Positions 1 to 10,411 of a stretch of 64,000 nt of DNA are shown here, piece after piece. Position 1 is the first letter of the stretch. Each line of letters opens with the position of its first letter. Origin of the DNA: Auriscalpium vulgare (taxonomy: Eukaryota; Basidiomycota; Agaricomycetes; Russulales; Auriscalpiaceae). The position numbers were made by a program, and so were the translations under genes. The notes beneath the pieces were generated by a model. It saw nothing but the letters and a program-made list of their open reading frames with translations, was not told where the DNA came from and made no database searches. The stretch spans positions 2,046,001 through 2,110,000 of the forward strand of contig JAHBBC010000005.1 in the NCBI GenBank assembly GCA_019915015.1, given 5' to 3'.

Positions 1-367
1 GCAGTGAGCAAACGCTTCAAGACCCTGCCTGATCTGGGTTCGGTACGCCTTGCATCGCCCGCTTTTGCATGGGCCAGTGAGTCTGACACAACAATGGGTA
101 CTGTAGTTCCACGGGTCAGACGTGGACGTGATATACGGGCCGAGCGACATGACGGACTACCTCATCCGCTTCGCCACGCACCTCGACCCGAACGTCGGTG
201 CAAGCGCGGACTCGAGTGCGAGCTTGTTTTGGCCTCAATACACGACCGCGGTGCCGCAGCTGCTGACGTTCTTGGACGGCGCGGTGCCGCTGAACATCAC
301 ATTGGATACGTATCGTGCGGAAGCTATGGCAGAGCTGACGAGGGTGTCCCTCGCACATCCTTTGTGA
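1..367 (+). CDS. Type-B carboxylesterase/lipase, 3' end only (copy 1)
   Basis: This is the last part of a secreted alpha/beta-hydrolase of the COesterase (cholinesterase/Candida rugosa lipase-like) family, cut off by the window edge. Bases 1-40 encode SKRFKTLPDLGS, an intron follows, and an exon from about 122 encodes DVIYGPSDMTDYLIRF and ends in LAHPL with a stop at 365-367. It aligns base for base, including the intron, with 3896-4258 of the copy downstream, so the two are tandem duplicates. In this family the C-terminal segment packs under the catalytic gorge; the nucleophile and acid lie upstream, outside the window. No lesion is visible in the part seen, but its intactness cannot be judged. 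Confidence 0.75.
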
Positions 368-499
368 TGAGCTCTTATTACATAGGAGTGACGCGTGACG
401 AGCGAGCTGAGTCGAGTATAGTGTCAGTCTCATCTTTTTCTGATAAAGCAAGACAATATCAAACAAATGAAGATCACAGGAGCTGCGCTCGCTAGTCGC

Positions 500-790
500 A
501 TCTTCGCGGCCGCACAGCTCACGTTCACGACGCCCTTTCACGACGAGGGCGTCGTAGAAAGGCTGGGCCTTGACGAGTGGGTCGACTGGGGTCGGGGAGG
601 CGCTCTGCATACATGCGCCACGGAACAGGCTCTCGGTCGCCATTCGTGACTAGGTGCAGTGCAACGCTTCCTCCCCAGCTGAGCGACATTGTTAGAACGA
701 GACATGGATGAGGACTGAGTGACAGACATTGTTACTTTGCTGGGGTCGCCGCCGAATGTGTTCATGTACCGTCGCAAAGCGAGGCTCCTG
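500..790 (-). pseudogene. Inverted relic of a carboxylesterase middle exon
   Basis: Read on the minus strand, the stretch carries the esterase core motif FGGDPSKVT near 735-770 and, in another frame, LFRGACMQSASPTP and KAQPFYDALV near 540-640. These are the same elements as at 2915-3170 in the downstream copy, but inverted, broken by frame changes and without flanking exons. It lies directly after the stop of copy 1. I read it as a decayed inverted fragment left by rearrangement of the esterase array. Confidence 0.6.
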
Positions 791-1104
791 TGGTGGTAAA
801 CTCGGAGTCGAGTGCAGGACGGCTGGTGAATGGGACTAGTAAGGACGATCTTGTCAGAGGTCGAGATAGCAGACACCGGCCTTTTGAGCCTCGATGCCAC
901 TGAGGAAACCCAAAGCTATTAGGAGAGAGGATGTCAGCGTTCGTGCAGGTTGAAAACGGGGCGGCCAAAGGTATCTGATACCCTACAATTTACATTTCGA
1001 ATACGTCTGGTGAGTCGACTCCGCACCATGCTGAAGAGACTCACTTGGACGCGTTCAATTGCAAGTTGTGCATGGTTGCCAGTGGCAAGCAGCGACGTTC
1101 CCTC

Positions 1105-1205
1105 GGCCGTCCGTCCACGCGTCCACCTCGACCGCGCAAAGGTTTTCGGCAACGCGTCCGGGGTGGTGACGCAGTTCCTCGGCATCCCGTTCGCCCTGCC
1201 CGTAA
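1105..1205 (+). pseudogene. Relic of a carboxylesterase first exon
   Basis: Codes for RVHLDRAKVFGNASGVVTQF followed by LGIPFALP, nearly identical to the N-terminal part of the esterase at 1940-2009. There is no matching signal-peptide exon in front and no recognisable second exon behind. It is a second fragment of the same gene family, here in plus orientation, showing that at least three esterase units once stood in the first 4 kb. Confidence 0.6.
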
Positions 1206-1845
1206 CGTACGCGCCGTACTGTAGTACTGCGCGTCCAACGAACCTCTCGGGAAATTCTGTTTCATCAAGATCACTTTTGATGGAGATTTGCTCTCGGCAA
1301 TAATGTCTCGGGGAACGGTGCGGGCGTCTGACGCGTAGTCGACCGTGGTCGTGTGGTCGTCGATCGCTGGAGAGCCATTGCCCAGTCATGGACCGCGCTC
1401 GTCGCGTCGGGGGGGCTGCTTGCGTCATCACGCTGACTCATGAGGCGCTCCCAAGTCGACTCTCACACTTTATGTAACTTGCCTCTGCTGCCACTACCGT
1501 ACTCAAGTCTCAGTCTCTTGAGTCTCTCATTGACCGAGGTCGAATCTCCACTCACGACTGCGCCTCGGAGGATATATCTACTAGCAATCAATGTACGCAT
1601 CAGAGGCCTTATTTCTTGCCGTCTCCGCTACAACGTGCCGACGCCGACGCGGCAACACGGCTCCTGTAGGCTGAGCGCACACGCCAGCCTTGCATCGCCG
1701 TATTTGCACTCTCTGGCTAAAGCACCTCGGCGATGTCGTCCCTCCGTGCCTGCTTCATCTTTGGATTCCTGATGGACGCATATACTTAAGTGGCCAAGTT
1801 GAACATTACGCCCTATCCTGCCCACCACTACTCTAGCTGTCCGCT
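1206..1845. other. Intergenic stretch, no gene seen
   Basis: No conserved coding segment was recognised. The ORFs here are short, low-complexity (Ser/Leu-rich) and lack family motifs. It should hold the promoter of the esterase starting at 1846. Confidence 0.4.
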
Positions 1846-4258
1846 ATGTTTCGTCCGCGGGCTTCGACTCTCGCATTATTGGCCTTTGCGGCCGCCTCCT
1901 TGGCAAGTAGTCAAGCTCCTCCATCTGTTCGTCTCGACAGCGCAACGTTCATCGGCAATGCGTCCGGGGTGGTCACGCAGTTCCTCGGCATCCCGTTCGC
2001 CCTGCCCCCGTACGCCCGCCGCACCCTCTACCCTACCCGTGACACTCATGCAACGCTCCACTAGTGTCGGCGACCTGCGCCTGCGACTTCCTCAGCCCAA
2101 TTCACCGTACACGGGCGTGCACAACGCGTCCGCGTTTGGGCCCGCGTGTATCCAGCAGACAGGGCAAATATCGCTACCGGCGAATCTGTCGCCGGTGACT
2201 CTGCAGCTCCTGGCGGCTAGCACACTCGGCGCTCCCATCGTGGACAGCGAGGACTGTACGTGCGCGTCCTTTATTTAGCTCGTGAGGGTCGCTGATGCAG
2301 CGCGTGGACGTATGAAGGTCTGTCGATCAACGTCGTGAAGCCGGCGAGCGCTGCGGCTAGCGCAAAATTACCAGTCCTTGTTGTGCGTCCTCACCGCTCA
2401 GTCTCTTGACTTGCCAGTATTCTGACCGCTGTGGTTATAGTGGATATATGGAGGTGGATTCGAGACTGGAGCATCCTCGTATGCAACTCATGCGTCCGAT
2501 TCCCACAAACCCGCCTGAAATAACTCCCTCTCGTTATTGCAGTCAGTCGAATGGCTCCGTCATCGTTGAAAGGTCCATTCAATTGGGACAGCCCGTCGTA
2601 TACGTCAGCTTGAACTATCGGTGGGTGGCATCCGTCTCTTTGCGGCCTGTTGCGCAGTTGACATCCCACACATTTTCAATGTAGCCTGTCCGGTATGCCG
2701 AACGCCCCATGACGACCTGGAATAACTGCTGAAACACCCTCTTTCCAGCGCTTGGCTTCCCTGGGGGTGTGGAAGCTCAGAAAGCCGGTGTCGGCAATCT
2801 CGGCCTCCACGATCGTGCGTAGTTCTCATCCATATTAGTCGTCCTATGCCCTGATTCTTGTTTATCATACCAGAGAGACTCGCTTTGCGATGGGTTCAAA
2901 AGTACATACACGCATTCGGCGGCGACCCTAGCAAGGTAACGATGTAAGTCACCCGCTCGCTTCCGCGGGCCTCTCTGACCCTGCCTATCAGCTGGGGAGA
3001 GAGTGCCGGTGCAATTTCCGTCGCACTGCACCTAGTCACGAATGGCGGAAACACCGAGGGCCTGTTCCGCGGCGCTTTCATGCAGAGCGGCTCGCCCATC
3101 CCGGTTGGCCCGGTCGCGGAAGGCCAGCCTTTTTACGACGCGCTCGTTGCGAACGCGAGCTGTGCGGCCGCGAAAGATACACTCCAGTGCCTGCGTGAGG
3201 CACCGATCGATAGGCTGCGCACGGCTATCAATGCCTCGCCATCTGGCTTTGGGTTCCAGGTGCGTTTAATCACTGAGTACACTTGACTGGCCGGGGAAGT
3301 GACGATGTGCGGTTCGGTGTAGTCATTGAATTTGGCGTGGGAGCCACGCGTCGACGGAATATTCTTGAAGGACGATCCGCAAACTTTGGTGCTACAAAAC
3401 AGCGTCGCCAATGTGCCGCTCGTATCAGGTGCGAGGGCTGCATAAAATGTGGCCTGAAATTGAACAGCTAACAACCTGCCAGGGGACTGCGACGACGAGG
3501 GCACCGTCTTCACGCTCTCTTCAACAAACCTCACGTACGCACCGCTCCCTATTGCCACAATCTCTCTGCGCACTCACCCGCTCGGTCCTTTAGCACCGAC
3601 GCCGAAGTCCGTGCGTACCTCGCGGCGAACTACTTCAAGAGCGTGCCCAGCGCGGACATCGCCGCGATCCTGGCGGCGTATCCAAATGATACGGCGCAGG
3701 GCTCGCCGTTCGACACGGGGGCGGACAACGCCCTGACGCCGCAATACAAGCGCCTCGCGGCGCTGACGGGCGACCTCATCTTCCAGGCGCCGCGCCGGTT
3801 CTTCCTCCAGCAGCGTGCGGCCAAGCAGCCCGTGTTCTCATTTTGTGCGCTCGTTTTTTCTGTTGCTCTCATGTCGGTGCTCACTGAGCGTATGCAGTGA
3901 GCAAGCGCTTCAAGACCCTGCCTGATGTCGGTTCGGTAAGCCTTGCATCGCCCGCTTCTGCGCGGAGCGTCGATTCTGACAACAATGGGTACTGTAGTTC
4001 CACTCGTCCGACGTGGCCTTGATATACGGGCCGAGCGACATGACGGACTACCTCATCCGCTTCGCCACGCACCTCGACCCGAACGTCGGTGCGAGCGCGG
4101 ACCCCAGCGCGAACTTCCTCTGGCCGCGCTACACGGCTGCGGCGCCGCAGATGCTGACGTTCCTTGACGGCGCGGTGCCGCTGAACATCACATTGGATAC
4201 GTATCGTGCGGAGGGTATGGCGGAGCTGACGAGGGTGGTGCTCGCGCATCCTTTGTGA
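1846..4258 (+). CDS. Secreted type-B carboxylesterase/lipase (copy 2)
   Basis: Predicted secreted ester hydrolase. It starts with a signal peptide (MFRPRASTLALLAFAAASLA) and continues through many exons: GVVTQFLGIPFALP, then VGDLRLRLP after a 55-nt intron (2010-2064), the oxyanion region WIYGGGFETGASS (from 2441), QPVVYVSLNYR (to 2620), GVGNLGLHDQRLALRW, HAFGGDPSKVT, and the nucleophile elbow GESAG at about 2998-3012. The C-terminal half contains SVPSADIAAILAAYP and FQAPRRFFLQQRAA, and the last exon ends LAHPL at 4258. Introns of about 50-60 nt separate the pieces. One problem: between NYR at 2620 and the exon encoding ALGFPGGVEAQ (about 2749) I found no GT-AG pair that keeps frame, so the copy may carry a one-base indel or be a recent pseudogene. 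The family usually has about 530-560 residues, which fits. It belongs to the tandem array with 1-367. Substrate not predictable. Confidence 0.75.
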
Positions 4259-4982
4259 TGATATTTTGATATGACACATAATTATCTTACACTGTGTTCT
4301 TCAATAATGCGTTATATACCCACGAATATAGGAGGCGGCTATCGGAAAGGGTCCCTCTTAGTGACGCCATGACTGTCTTCTATGCAAGGTCCGGTGAAGT
4401 ACACTGGTAGCACTCGCGAAACAATACTCTGCGCACTCTGCCGAGGTCTGAGAATAAGCATTGTAAAGTCGAAGCAAAATTACAATGCCCTCCGCACGAT
4501 ACGTATATGGATTGATTTCAGATAGCCAGTGTACTGCAGACCATCACCGTGCATTTCGTGCGCGCGTGATGAGCTGGGGGTGGACGCCAGTGGCAGTGGG
4601 GCGGCACGGCGCAGTGCGTTCCAACGTCGCTGGTGGCGACGTTTAATATAAGTTTGCACTCACTTGACATGTGCCACATACTTTTTCGTGCAACAAATTG
4701 TGCTGTATCATTTGCAGGGTGTGGGTATAGGCTTGGTAGCGGACCTACGCAATTATTTTGCGGCGGCTGAGCGGTGGCCACCGTACGACGGATATGGCAA
4801 GTCGAGTTTGCCGCGTTGTGTCTTCCGCTTCAGCGACCGCTGCTCAGTGGCCGCCTTCTCCTCCCCCCTTCCTTGCCTCTGACCACAGCCAACACGTCTC
4901 TTCCCGCCAGCTGCTCCCAAGGCGCTCGTGCGAGTGCACGATACTGGACTCCAGGCCGGCCCAGCGCACGCCCATCTTATGG
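4259..4982. other. Intergenic stretch between esterase and carrier
   Basis: No conserved coding segment was recognised in either strand up to the first plausible exon of the carrier. A longer first exon of the carrier, beginning at an upstream in-frame ATG such as 4794, cannot be excluded. Confidence 0.35.
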
Positions 4983-6498
4983 ATGGACAAAGGTGCGCCT
5001 CCGCCACGCGCACACGTCCGGCCGCGAGCTGACGCGCGCGCCGCAGGCCGCCACACCCTGTATCCGACAGTGTCGCCCTCAATGATGCCCTCCGCCGTAA
5101 GAGCACCCCGCCCGCTGTCTCTGCCGCACATGTGTCTGACGTGTCGTCCCATGGTGCCCGTGCGCGGCTGCAGGCAACAAGGCAGTCGTCTGCGCCCTGT
5201 CCGCCAGCTACATCTCCACGTTCGCGGGATACCCGGTGCGTTACGCGTTGCTGCCCTCGGGGCTGTCGTTTCTGACACTCTGCGCAGCTGGATTCCCTCA
5301 AGTCGCGGCTGCAGACCATTAAAACCCCCATCTCCGTCCCGCGGCTCGCCCTCTCTGTGTATCGGGAGGAGGGCATCATTGGGTTCTACCGTGGGCTATG
5401 GATCCCGCTGATGACGATTTCGTTTGTTCGTGCGTGGGCTATCTTACTGTGCGCTAGCTTCTGCTGACAATGTGTCACCCTAGGCGCCGCGTCTTTTACG
5501 ATCTATAACCGTACCAAGGAGTACTGTCGGGACCATCGCCTTCTCGATCCCAACAATCTGCTACATGCTGCAAGCATCGGAGGGGTGAGCGGTGCCATGG
5601 CAGGGTCGTTGATATCATTTGGAAGCGCCCGTGAGTGACCTTTCCTCCATCGCAGCAATGTCTTACCCGGGGCCGCAGCATTCGAGCTTGTCAAGGTCAC
5701 CACCCTCTCCAATGACTATATGTTGACTTGACTAAAGGAAAAATCTAGATCCGGCGACAGCTCGAGTTTGCGATCGCCGAAAAGAAAGGTTTGCGCCTCG
5801 TCAAGCCTCCGAGCACGCTCTCCGCCGTGCGCGATATCGTCCGTGGGAGCGGTGTATTCGCCATGTACACAGGATTCCGGTTGCACTTCCGTACGTCTCT
5901 GACCATCTCAGTGCTTGCGTCTGCATGTCGCCTCACGCCTGTGTTTCCTAGTTCGCGACACCACCGGGACCGCGCTATATTTCTTCGAATATGACGGCAT
6001 GCGTCATCTATTGGGCCGTCTTCCCTCCGGCGAGCAGGGCCCGACGCCCCCCTGGCTGCCCATCCACCCGTCCTTGGTCCCGTTCGTCTGCGGCTCGCTC
6101 TCAGGCGTCACGTCCTGGGCGCTCATATATCCCCTCGACGTGTAAGTGCCGTTCGTCTGCCTGCCTTCCGTCCGCTCCGATGACCGATCCTGCACCGCCA
6201 GTGTGAAAACGAAGGTTCAGCAGCGCGCCCTCGCGGGCGAGCCCGCGCGGGGCGTCGGGGAGACGCTCCATCGGCTCATACGCGGTGCGTGCGCTCCGTC
6301 CGGCTCCCTCTCGCGTCCTGACCATAGCGCGCAGGCCCCGATCCGGAGCATCCGAAGCCCCTGCTCGCGGGACTGGCGAGGATATACCGCGGCCTCGGCG
6401 TGAGCGCGCTGCGCAGCGTGACGACACACGGGCTGCTGTGGACCTTCTTCGACCTCGTTGCGGGCTACATCGATCGCCTGCCCGATACGTCGGCATGA
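4983..6498 (+). CDS. Mitochondrial carrier family protein (SLC25-type)
   Basis: Inner-membrane solute carrier built of three tandem repeats of about 100 residues, each opening with the signature P-x-[DE]-x-x-[KR]-x-[RK]. Repeat 1: GYP joined across an intron to LDSLKSRLQ (near 5239-5310). Repeat 2: PFELVK joined to IRRQLEF (5680-5770). Repeat 3: YPLDV joined to VKTKVQQ (6133-6220). Each signature is split by an intron at a similar place, as is common for fungal carriers. The last exon encodes LARIYRGLGVSALRSVTTHG and stops at 6496-6498. The simplest start is a ten-base exon ATGGACAAAG at 4983-4992 spliced to 5174, giving MDKGNKAVV in frame; the true start could lie upstream. The transported substrate cannot be read from sequence. 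It is convergent with the orphan gene at 6748. Confidence 0.85.
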
Positions 6499-6747
6499 TG
6501 TGCCGAATTGAACGAGACAGCTCCCCTCATTCTCGAATCGCTACATACATCCCCTGCAATTGATTGCGTCACTCATTGGCTAATGCATTTATTATAGATA
6601 TGTGTTTATACATTGTAACATGATTTGTGCATCGGTATCGTATTGTTCTGTCGAGATGTTGAATACGACGGTTTGAGAGCGACATCGCTGGAATCCTATA
6701 CAGCGTCAGCGTTGTACGTTAGGGGACATTGCCGAGACCAACCATAT

Positions 6748-7799
6748 TTACACATTGCGTGTGTTGTCAGAGATATCGTCGTGGTCCCACAGGTCACGGA
6801 AGACTTCACGGGTCCGATCAGTATTACCCCGCCGCACCTGTGCGTCAAGATCATACGACCATGGTTTAGGGCACCCCTTCCTCACCCTATAGATCACACT
6901 CCCCTCTTTCGGCATTAACAGATGGTGATCCGGAAGGGCCTTCCTTTCGGGACGAAGTTGAGGTCTCCCTAATATTTGATGCACACGCAAAACGAGAACA
7001 CGTCGACCGCGATGCTCAGGAAATGGTGACCGCTCCAGGGCGATCAGCGCTTGACCTACCCTAGGAACGTCAGCAAACATAAGACCTAGCAAAGAGGTCA
7101 CCGCGCACCAGAGTCCTGCGGCTGCACGCTCCACGAAAATGGGCTTCGCCATGCCACCAACGTCACAGGCGTCCCGACGGCCAGATGCATACATTGCAAG
7201 TCGAAGCGGAGCGGGAACGTCTCACCGAGCCGCGTCACGCGGCGAATGTGCTTGCGGTACTGCCAGAGGCTGAGCTGCGCACCGTGCGACAGCGCATCCA
7301 CACGGACCCCATCCTGCGCGAGCAACGCACGAAAACCAGCAGCACGCGCTTGCTTGGCGAGCACAGTCCTCCGGAAGCACCACGGCTCGCCACTGGGGAG
7401 TGCGAGGTCCATGCCCTCCGCAAACTGGCGTGGGTCACTGCTGGCGAGGCGGAAGCGCACCTCGCGCGATGGCGCGTGGAAGTAGAGGAAGCCGCGCGTA
7501 TCCGTTGGGAATCTGGCACTTTCTCCCTTAGAGTATGCGTAGTATAGCGCTTGTACACCGCAAATGGGCCGTCGGTTGTCCGCGAGCCGAGCGGTGTAGG
7601 TGACCTTGAAGCGTCCGGAGAGGTCGACAAAGTCGGAGGGGATAAGTTTGGATGGGTCGAGTGTCTGGATATCAAAGCGGCGGGAGAGCCTGATGACGCG
7701 AGAGGCCATGAAGAATCTCCTTCCGCACCACGGAGACACTGGAAAAGCCGTGGTTGTCTGCAGGCGTGCGTACAGCCTGAGAGCCATAGGCTGCGACAC
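6748..7799 (-). CDS. Orphan protein A (paralogue of 52491-53553)
   Basis: Two exons, 7799-7109 and 7055-6748, joined across a 53-nt GT-AG intron, give about 332 residues. I recognise no catalytic domain. Conserved blocks shared with the paralogue are LDPSKLIPSDF, RFPTDTRGFLYFHAPS, EVRFRL, LPSGEPW, RRVTRLGETFP and, after the intron, GQALIALERSP, EHRGRRVLVLRVH, YDLDAQVRRG and LWDH. From memory the RGFLYFH...EVRFR core resembles uncharacterised proteins that are multicopy in Agaricomycetes; this is recollection, not a search result. There is no signal peptide or membrane segment; the N-terminus (RLYARLQTTTAFPVSPW, RRFFMASR) is basic and could be a mitochondrial presequence. Both copies share MALRLYAR, so 7787 is the alternative start. 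The 3' flank (6693-6747) is also similar to that of the paralogue, showing a segmental duplication. Confidence 0.7.
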
Positions 7800-8164
7800 A
7801 TAAGAACAACCTAGCTTTAGCGCAAGGCGATGAATACGAAGATATGATTAGGGCTACCTTCATAATAGCTGAGACGGCGACGAGATCTGACCGGCATTCA
7901 AGTCGTGTCAGCATCAACCGTTGTTTGTGCATATTGATCAACAGCTACAGGCCACAACAACGTCAGCCACTGGCCGCTCGGACAATCTGTCAGTTTGAAG
8001 AGAATTCATGGACCGTTTAATTCAGTGAATGTAACTTTCTCGCCTATTTTCTGCAGCGCAGACACCGGCGCGAGTTGGTGCGCCGTGTTCGCTCTATAGT
8101 CCACGCGATCTTGCGCGTCAGTAATCCCTGAGTAGCATCCGAATTGCCTCCGATCCACCATTAT
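7800..8164. other. Intergenic stretch, no gene seen
   Basis: Lies between the start of orphan gene A and the stop of the NMT gene, both on the minus strand. No conserved coding segment, repeat or RNA was recognised. It should include the promoter of orphan gene A. Confidence 0.4.
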
Positions 8165-10223
8165 CTACAACATGACGACACCAACGCCCTTTCCAACAGG
8201 TCTGTCGTCAGTCGGATTAACCCCCGCAAGCGGCTGTGTTCTCCAGTTGTACAGATAGAAATTGAGCAGGCCGTCCCCCGAGCCGAACTGCACATGCGAT
8301 GCATCAGCCACACCGCACGTATACGCACGCGATGCGATGCGACGCACCTTCAAATCCTGCAGGAATGACGGGTTGTCCATAAGCGTGAGCGCGTTGAACA
8401 CGTCGAATTTGGCTTGATCCGCGATAATGACCGCGTCGCCGACGAGCTCCTGTAGGCGGTGCTTGAGCAGCCCGCGCTCGTCCGCACCGTCCTGGAACGC
8501 GACGTCGCTCGCGTAGTAGAAGAGGTACGCGGCCTCGAGGAGCTTGTACTGCTTCTGACCCATAATTGTCGACGGCAGCGAGTAGAACGAGATGAAGTCG
8601 GTGATCTTGTGGGTCTCGGGGTGCTGTGCCGGGTGTCGGTGTGAACGACATGACAGACACACAAGGCGGGCTTTGCATACGCACCTCCACAACATACGCC
8701 CACACGACCTGCCCAGCCCTCCGCCCCGTCGCCGCATCCCTCTCGCCGCGCCCACGCCCACTCAGGAACTGGTGCTGCACCTCCTCCGGCGACATTAGCG
8801 GGACCATGTCAAATCGCTGCATATACCGCGCATATAATTCCGCGACCGCGGACACGTCGCGGTCCTCCATCTCGCGCAGGCCTGCGCGCGCGAGGTGCGG
8901 CGTGTTCGCGACCTTGTACTGCCGGATCATGCGCGCGATGGTCATGTTGCGCGGCACATACGTGAACTTGACGTCGACGAGCTTCGGCACGTTCAGGGTG
9001 CGGTGATAGTAGCTGCGCATTTGGTGACGGATGGCCCTTAGGAATGATAGATGCGATATGGGAGGGATACCTACCGACACGTGGACACGGGGGTTGGGAG
9101 CACGACGCCGGCGGTGTAGATGGCTTGGAAGATACCCTTCAGATTGCACTGGCGCGTCACTTCCTTGATCAAGACCGGCGCGAGGCGCTTCGCACGTAGC
9201 TTCTTGTGGATACAGAGATAGTTGATCTCGGACGCGTGGACGGTGCTACGCGCCACGCGTTACGTCGTGGTTCTGGCGGGAAGGAGGGTACGCGCGACTC
9301 ACTGATCACGCACGCGCAGGGTGATGGGTACGCCTGAGATGAACGCGACGAGCTTCTTGTTCGACGAGACACGCACGCCGACGTGCCACTCCTTGTGGTA
9401 TCCTGGTGGCTTGAGGGCCCACTCCAAGAATTCTGCGGTATATTGGAAGCGGAATGCTGCTTGGTCGTCCTCCACGTAGTTGGCAGAGAGCAATTCATAA
9501 AGCTCCTTGATCTATTCCAGAATGCGAATGCCTGAGTTAGACGGAATAGATGCGGAGATGAAGAGCGCACCTGTACGGGATCCACGATGTCGATGATAGA
9601 CCACTCGAAATCCTTAGGAAGTGGGTATGGGTCCTGCCTGACCTCTTCCCGAGGCTTTGATGGTTCGATAAATCCATCCTCCTCGCCCCGATCTTCATCT
9701 GCGCGTACGAATCCATGTAAAAGAGGCGAGGATGTGGATGGAAGTCGTGCTCACTAGAGTGCGGCACGGGCTGTGTCGCCCAAAACTGAACGCATAACAC
9801 TCTAGTCAATAACCCTGATGCCATGCCGCCATGACAGGCAGTAGAACTCACTTTGTGATCGCCCGCATCCTTCTTATTCTTACCGCCCAGCCCAGCCTTC
9901 CCCTGGATCACGTCGTTTATCTTGAGCTGCTCGAGCAGTGCGCGCACAGTTGCCTCATCCGCGCCGGGCACGTCGCCGTGCTGCTCCTGCACTTTCTCCA
10001 GAACCTGGTCGACGACCTGCTGCGGCACCTCCTTGCCCTTCAACATGTTGATCGCCTTCGCAACCTTGGATCGTTTCTTCTTTTTCTTTTTGGAGGAGGT
10101 CGAGGGTTCAGAGGGACCAGCACCGGCGGTGGTTATCTCCTCCACCTCGCTGCTATCGGAGTCGTTGGCATCTTCTTCGTGTTCAGGCTCTGCAACGGTC
10201 TCCCTGGCCTTTTCGGAGGACAT
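8165..10223 (-). CDS. NMT1: Glycylpeptide N-tetradecanoyltransferase (N-myristoyltransferase)
   Basis: Transfers myristate from myristoyl-CoA to the N-terminal glycine of target proteins in the cytosol and at ribosomes. The protein starts at 10223 with an acidic region, then a lysine tract ([15 protein letters not shown]) as in animal and fungal NMTs. Core pieces follow in several exons: FWATQPV and DFEWSIVDI near 9580-9790; [13 protein letters not shown] and [20 protein letters not shown] near 9310-9510; VAFISGVP; the signature [18 protein letters not shown] near 9170-9240; the [14 protein letters not shown] segment near 8950-9000; [12 protein letters not shown] near 8570-8615; and [15 protein letters not shown] near 8230-8270. 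The C-terminus ends GVGVVML, matching the invariant Met-Leu end, where the terminal carboxylate acts as catalytic base. It is thus complete. About eight residues ([13 protein letters not shown]) lie between YNWR and the tail, slightly longer than usual. Confidence 0.93.
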
Positions 10224-10411
10224 AGTGGTGAAGGGTGCCGGTGAGCGCTTGAGCTAAGGAACGCCAGACTTGAAAGCAATGACGCGTGTAGATCTTATCA
10301 GATAATTACTTATGGAGCGTGTACGCTCTTCCCGTAGGTCCTTCCCACAAATGATCACTATGCAACCGCTATAATATAGAACATAGATTACACCAAATGC
10401 ATCTGCTGCTA

